A stretch of DNA of 9,806 nucleotides from Methylomarinum sp. (GTDB lineage: Bacteria > Pseudomonadota > Gammaproteobacteria > Methylococcales > Methylomonadaceae): assembly GCA_013139755.1 (NCBI GenBank), contig WTAG01000688.1, positions 1-9,806 of the forward strand, in the 5' to 3' direction. Every line of letters begins with the position of its first letter. Position 1 is the first letter of the stretch. Position numbers and translations under genes: made by a program. The notes beneath the pieces were generated by a model. It ran no database searches. It was not told where the DNA came from and saw only the letters and a list, made by a program, of their open reading frames with translations. Below, one piece after another: positions 7,994 through 9,806 of this stretch.

Positions 7994-8069
7994 GTCCCCA
8001 TCGTCTAGAGGCCTAGGACACCGCCCTTTCACGGCGGTAACGGGGGTTCGAACCCCCCTGGGGACGCCA
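7994..8069 (+). tRNA. tRNA-Glu (anticodon TTC)
   Basis: A 76-nt cloverleaf with encoded CCA (8067-8069). The acceptor stem GTCCCCA/TGGGGAC has discriminator base G. The anticodon stem CCGCC/GGCGG encloses the loop CTTTCAC, anticodon TTC, which reads GAA and GAG. It follows tRNA-Ala by 29 bp with no separate promoter seen, so the two are probably one transcript. GluRS, encoded just upstream, is its synthetase. Confidence 0.98.
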
Positions 8070-8075
8070 TATTAG

Positions 8076-8110
8076 AAACCCATCTACTCATTGAGTAGAT
8101 GGGTTTTTTT
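8076..8110 (+). terminator. Rho-independent terminator of the tRNA transcript
   Basis: AAACCCATCTACTC (8076-8089) pairs perfectly with GAGTAGATGGGTTT (8093-8106) around ATT, a 14-bp stem followed by a T run to 8110. It begins 7 nt after the CCA of tRNA-Glu. Confidence 0.92.
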
Positions 8111-8217
8111 ATGCCTGGTGTTTTTAGTGTATTAAGAGCTTCAAAAGTTTTATAGCCTGGCCTTCTTCTTAGTAAAGAGTGTAATGTTATTAAGTTAAAA
8201 GAGTGCGGTCTGGAAGT

Positions 8218-8231
8218 GAGGCTTTAGCCTC
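8218..8231. repeat. Short palindrome GAGGCTTTAGCCTC
   Basis: Arms GAGGCT (8218-8223) and AGCCTC (8226-8231) flank two T. It has the same design as GCGGACTTTAGTCCGC at 6147-6162, with different arm bases that still pair. No T run follows. Confidence 0.5.
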
Positions 8232-8310
8232 GTCTGATTTGTATCTAAGAGGCCAAAGATACGGTGGAAGTATGTATTAGCTCCCACCCTCTTCAGCAAG
8301 TGCTAAACAC

Positions 8311-8335
8311 TGCGTGATCTGCGTGATCTGCATGA
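8311..8335. repeat. 9-bp tandem repeat TGCGTGATC, about 2.7 copies
   Basis: Two exact copies at 8311-8319 and 8320-8328 are followed by the degraded start TGCATGA (8329-8335). It lies just outside the 3' end of the minus-strand gene that stops at 8338. Confidence 0.5.
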
Positions 8336-8337
8336 AA

Positions 8338-8640
8338 TTATAAATTACACAACTGCTCAAGTTGCCTAATATGTCCCATTTTAAATACTCCCACCTCAAC
8401 CATAGCAACAATAGTTTCGGCTACACTTAAATCCAACTGTTTATCATGAATGTATTGATTAATCAGAATATCATAGAGATAAATGTGTTCACCAAAAAGA
8501 GTGGTGTCGTTTAATTCTTGACTTCCATCCATATTACCAACTCCAGCATTAGTCCTGTCAGGTTCATTAGGATCGCGTAACCAAAACTGACGAATTTTTT
8601 GAAGCTTATCTTTTTGATTTAGATCAGTATCTACGTACAT
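8338..8640 (-). CDS. Unrecognised 100-residue protein, divergent from the HNH endonuclease gene
   Basis: The ATG is at 8638-8640 and the stop at 8338-8340. The product is acidic to neutral and soluble, with no signal peptide or membrane segment. The middle has a Gly/Asn/Asp-rich stretch (NAGVGNMDGSQELND, 31-45), then likely helices (about 52-66 and 72-99, the latter with AETIVAMVEVGVFKMG). No domain is recognised. No good Shine-Dalgarno precedes the ATG, which lowers confidence in the start. Protein-like composition and a spacer of 70 bp shared with the HNH gene suggest it is real, and possibly a regulator or partner of that gene. It could also be a remnant of a longer gene. Confidence 0.5.
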   Translation of the reverse strand: MYVDTDLNQKDKLQKIRQFWLRDPNEPDRTNAGVGNMDGSQELNDTTLFGEHIYLYDILINQYIHDKQLDLSVAETIVAMVEVGVFKMGHIRQLEQLCNL

Positions 8641-8655
8641 ACAGCTGTCTTAAGC

Positions 8656-8661
8656 TATAAT
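8656..8661 (+). promoter_or_regulatory. Possible -10 box for the HNH endonuclease gene
   Basis: A perfect TATAAT lies 49 bp before the ATG at 8711, in the divergent spacer. No recognisable -35 lies 16-18 bp upstream, where the sequence is already coding for the minus-strand gene. Confidence 0.35.
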
Positions 8662-8710
8662 TAAGTGATGGAAGTAGATTATTTAAGTGTCATCACGTTA
8701 AAGTCACTGT

Positions 8711-9694
8711 ATGCAAAATATGGAAATTAAAAAAACTCACGATATTCAATATTATATTCATTGCTTTAAACAACTTCGCCGCGATAGAAGTAAAGGAGAT
8801 GCACCACATAAACCTATTTTGCTACTTAGCATTATTCAACTGATCGAATCTGAATTTGTCAGCACAAACAAAATTTATTTGACTCCCGAATTAGTCAGTA
8901 TATTTAAGACGACCTGGTCTCAACTGGTCAATACTGATCATAAGATGTCACTTCCCCTTCCTTTTTATCATATGAAAAGCGAGCCGTTCTGGCACTTAAA
9001 AGCTAATGTTGGCTGTGAAAAATGGGTAGAAGCCAAGTCAGCCATGCGAACCTTTGCCAATCTTAATGAAGCAGTTAAATATGCTGAACTTGATGAAGAG
9101 CTATTTTCATTATTGAAAGAGCGGCACTTGTGCAATGAATTAAAGGTTTTCTTACTGGATAATTATTTCCCTGAAACTAAGCAGAATTATCCGCACAGTA
9201 TCTACTTTGATGATTTGAATGAAATAGCACAACAAATTATTGAAGAACCCGCTTCTGACTATCAAAGTAGAATTGAACATCTTGAGCGGTCATTAGATGA
9301 CAGTGATTTTCAACAAGAAATATTTGTTAGAAGTCATATTTTTAAACGTGAAATACCGAAAATTTATGATAGTACCTGTTGTATTTCAGGGTTACGCATT
9401 GATGCAACCATCAATGCTTCAATGATAGATGCCTGCCATATCATACCGTTTGCTGAAAGTCATAATGACAGTATTACTAATGGCTTGGCTTTATGTCCTA
9501 ATTTACATCGTGCTTTTGATCGTGGGCTTATTGGAATTGATGATGATTATAGGGTGATTATTAATCCGATTTTTACAGAGCCTAATGATAGTCCTTACAG
9601 TATTAGGCAGTTTTCTGGGAAGCAGATATTGTTGCCTAAGTTGGAAAGGTATTATCCTGATTTGGGTAATTTAAGACGGCATAGATATGTGTGA
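8711..9694 (+). CDS. HNH endonuclease with sulfur-binding-like N-terminus (candidate phosphorothioate-dependent type IV restriction enzyme)
   Basis: 327 residues. The C-terminal part carries an HNH nuclease fold (about 218-290): CCISGLRI (223-230), DACHIIPF (240-247, H243), N257-G258, then LCPNLHRAFDRG (261-272, H266) and a typical IGIDDDYRVI segment. The N-terminal part (about 10-155) has GDAPHKPILLLSIIQLIE (29-46), KIYLTPELVSIFKTTWSQLV (54-73), TDHK, LPFYH, FWHLK and LDNYFPE (149-155). I recall this arrangement from COG3440-type enzymes whose N-terminus is the sulfur-binding domain (SBD) of the ScoMcrA/SBD-HNH group, which cut phosphorothioate-modified DNA. That is recall by eye, not a search. 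No dnd modification genes are in the window. The start is 8711 or 8720; neither has a clear Shine-Dalgarno and TAA at 8699-8701 blocks extension. It appears complete and intact. Confidence 0.87.
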   Translation: MQNMEIKKTHDIQYYIHCFKQLRRDRSKGDAPHKPILLLSIIQLIESEFVSTNKIYLTPELVSIFKTTWSQLVNTDHKMSLPLPFYHMKSEPFWHLKANVGCEKWVEAKSAMRTFANLNEAVKYAELDEELFSLLKERHLCNELKVFLLDNYFPETKQNYPHSIYFDDLNEIAQQIIEEPASDYQSRIEHLERSLDDSDFQQEIFVRSHIFKREIPKIYDSTCCISGLRIDATINASMIDACHIIPFAESHNDSITNGLALCPNLHRAFDRGLIGIDDDYRVIINPIFTEPNDSPYSIRQFSGKQILLPKLERYYPDLGNLRRHRYV

Positions 9695-9806
9695 ACAGCC
9701 TGAGATATAGCTACATATGACTAAAAATTAGATTTTAAGAGTTTAATGAAGTTCATACTGGTACATAGTTTTTGTATTGATCTATGTTTCAAAAGCTTGG
9801 AGCAAG

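Larger units (their letters stand above)
8111..8337. other. Non-coding spacer with short repeats between the tRNA transcript and the minus-strand gene
   Basis: No credible gene is seen. It contains the palindrome GAGGCT-TT-AGCCTC (8218-8231), a small inverted repeat GTATCT/AGATAC (8241-8246/8257-8262) and a tandem TGCGTGATC unit (8311-8319 and 8320-8328, with a partial third copy). The cluster at about 8201-8262 looks like dispersed repeat material. It lies at the junction between the housekeeping block and the accessory genes on the right. Confidence 0.5.

Noticed and set aside
9746..9806. Start of a further gene (MKFILVHSFC...) open to the window edge
   Set aside because: Only 20 codons are visible, the AAGAG upstream is a weak, close ribosome binding site, and composition is not clearly coding. 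It cannot be judged without downstream sequence.
9695..9806. Terminator after the HNH gene
   Set aside because: No GC-rich stem with a T run is present; only AT-rich sequence with partial repeats of TACATAG/CTATG.

Overview
The window reads as chromosome of a moderately AT-rich gammaproteobacterium. The pairing of orn with a divergent rsgA transcript, followed by crcB/DUF190/serS and by gltX with tRNA genes, is gammaproteobacterial. The intergenic regions are rich in short palindromic repeats of the sort I associate with gamma-methanotrophs such as Methylobacter or Methylomonas. That genus-level hint comes from memory and is not proven here.

Layout. (1) 1-165 is the 3' end of an unidentified Lys/Glu/Ala-rich gene, closed by a hairpin terminator at 202-228. 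(2) 315-387 is a palindromic repeat sitting inside a tiny ORF of doubtful reality. (3) 397-2531 on the minus strand carries a Ste24-type M48 membrane protease followed by the ribosome-assembly GTPase rsgA. (4) 2624-5502 on the plus strand is a tight series: orn (oligoribonuclease), a double-length CrcB/Fluc fluoride channel, a PII-like DUF190 protein overlapping it by 4 bp, and serS. (5) 5503-5666 holds two dispersed repeats. (6) 5667-6125 is a small secreted Sel1-repeat protein. (7) 6126-6437 holds a palindrome, a MITE-like element with terminal inverted repeats and a perfect 8-bp target duplication, and a hairpin before gltX. (8) 6438-8110 is gltX, tRNA-Ala(GGC), tRNA-Glu(UUC) and a strong terminator. 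(9) 8111-9806 looks like accessory DNA: a repeat-bearing spacer, an unrecognised 100-residue gene on the minus strand and, divergent from it, an HNH endonuclease whose N-terminal region resembles the sulfur-binding domain of phosphorothioate-DNA-dependent (type IV) restriction enzymes.

How the genes fit together. Most are translation and RNA housekeeping: ribosome maturation (RsgA), tRNA charging (SerRS and GluRS, with a GluRS substrate tRNA just downstream of gltX) and nanoRNA turnover (Orn). The fluoride-resistance pair rides between orn and serS.

The most unusual item is the CrcB protein. It is two Fluc units fused head to tail, but the second unit lacks the first transmembrane helix and the phenylalanine pair of the pore. 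Losing one helix would turn the second unit upside down relative to the first. That gives the antiparallel pair a Fluc channel needs, by a different route from the extra linker helix of eukaryotic FEX proteins. The next most interesting items are the well-delimited MITE and the candidate type IV restriction gene with its unknown divergent neighbour.
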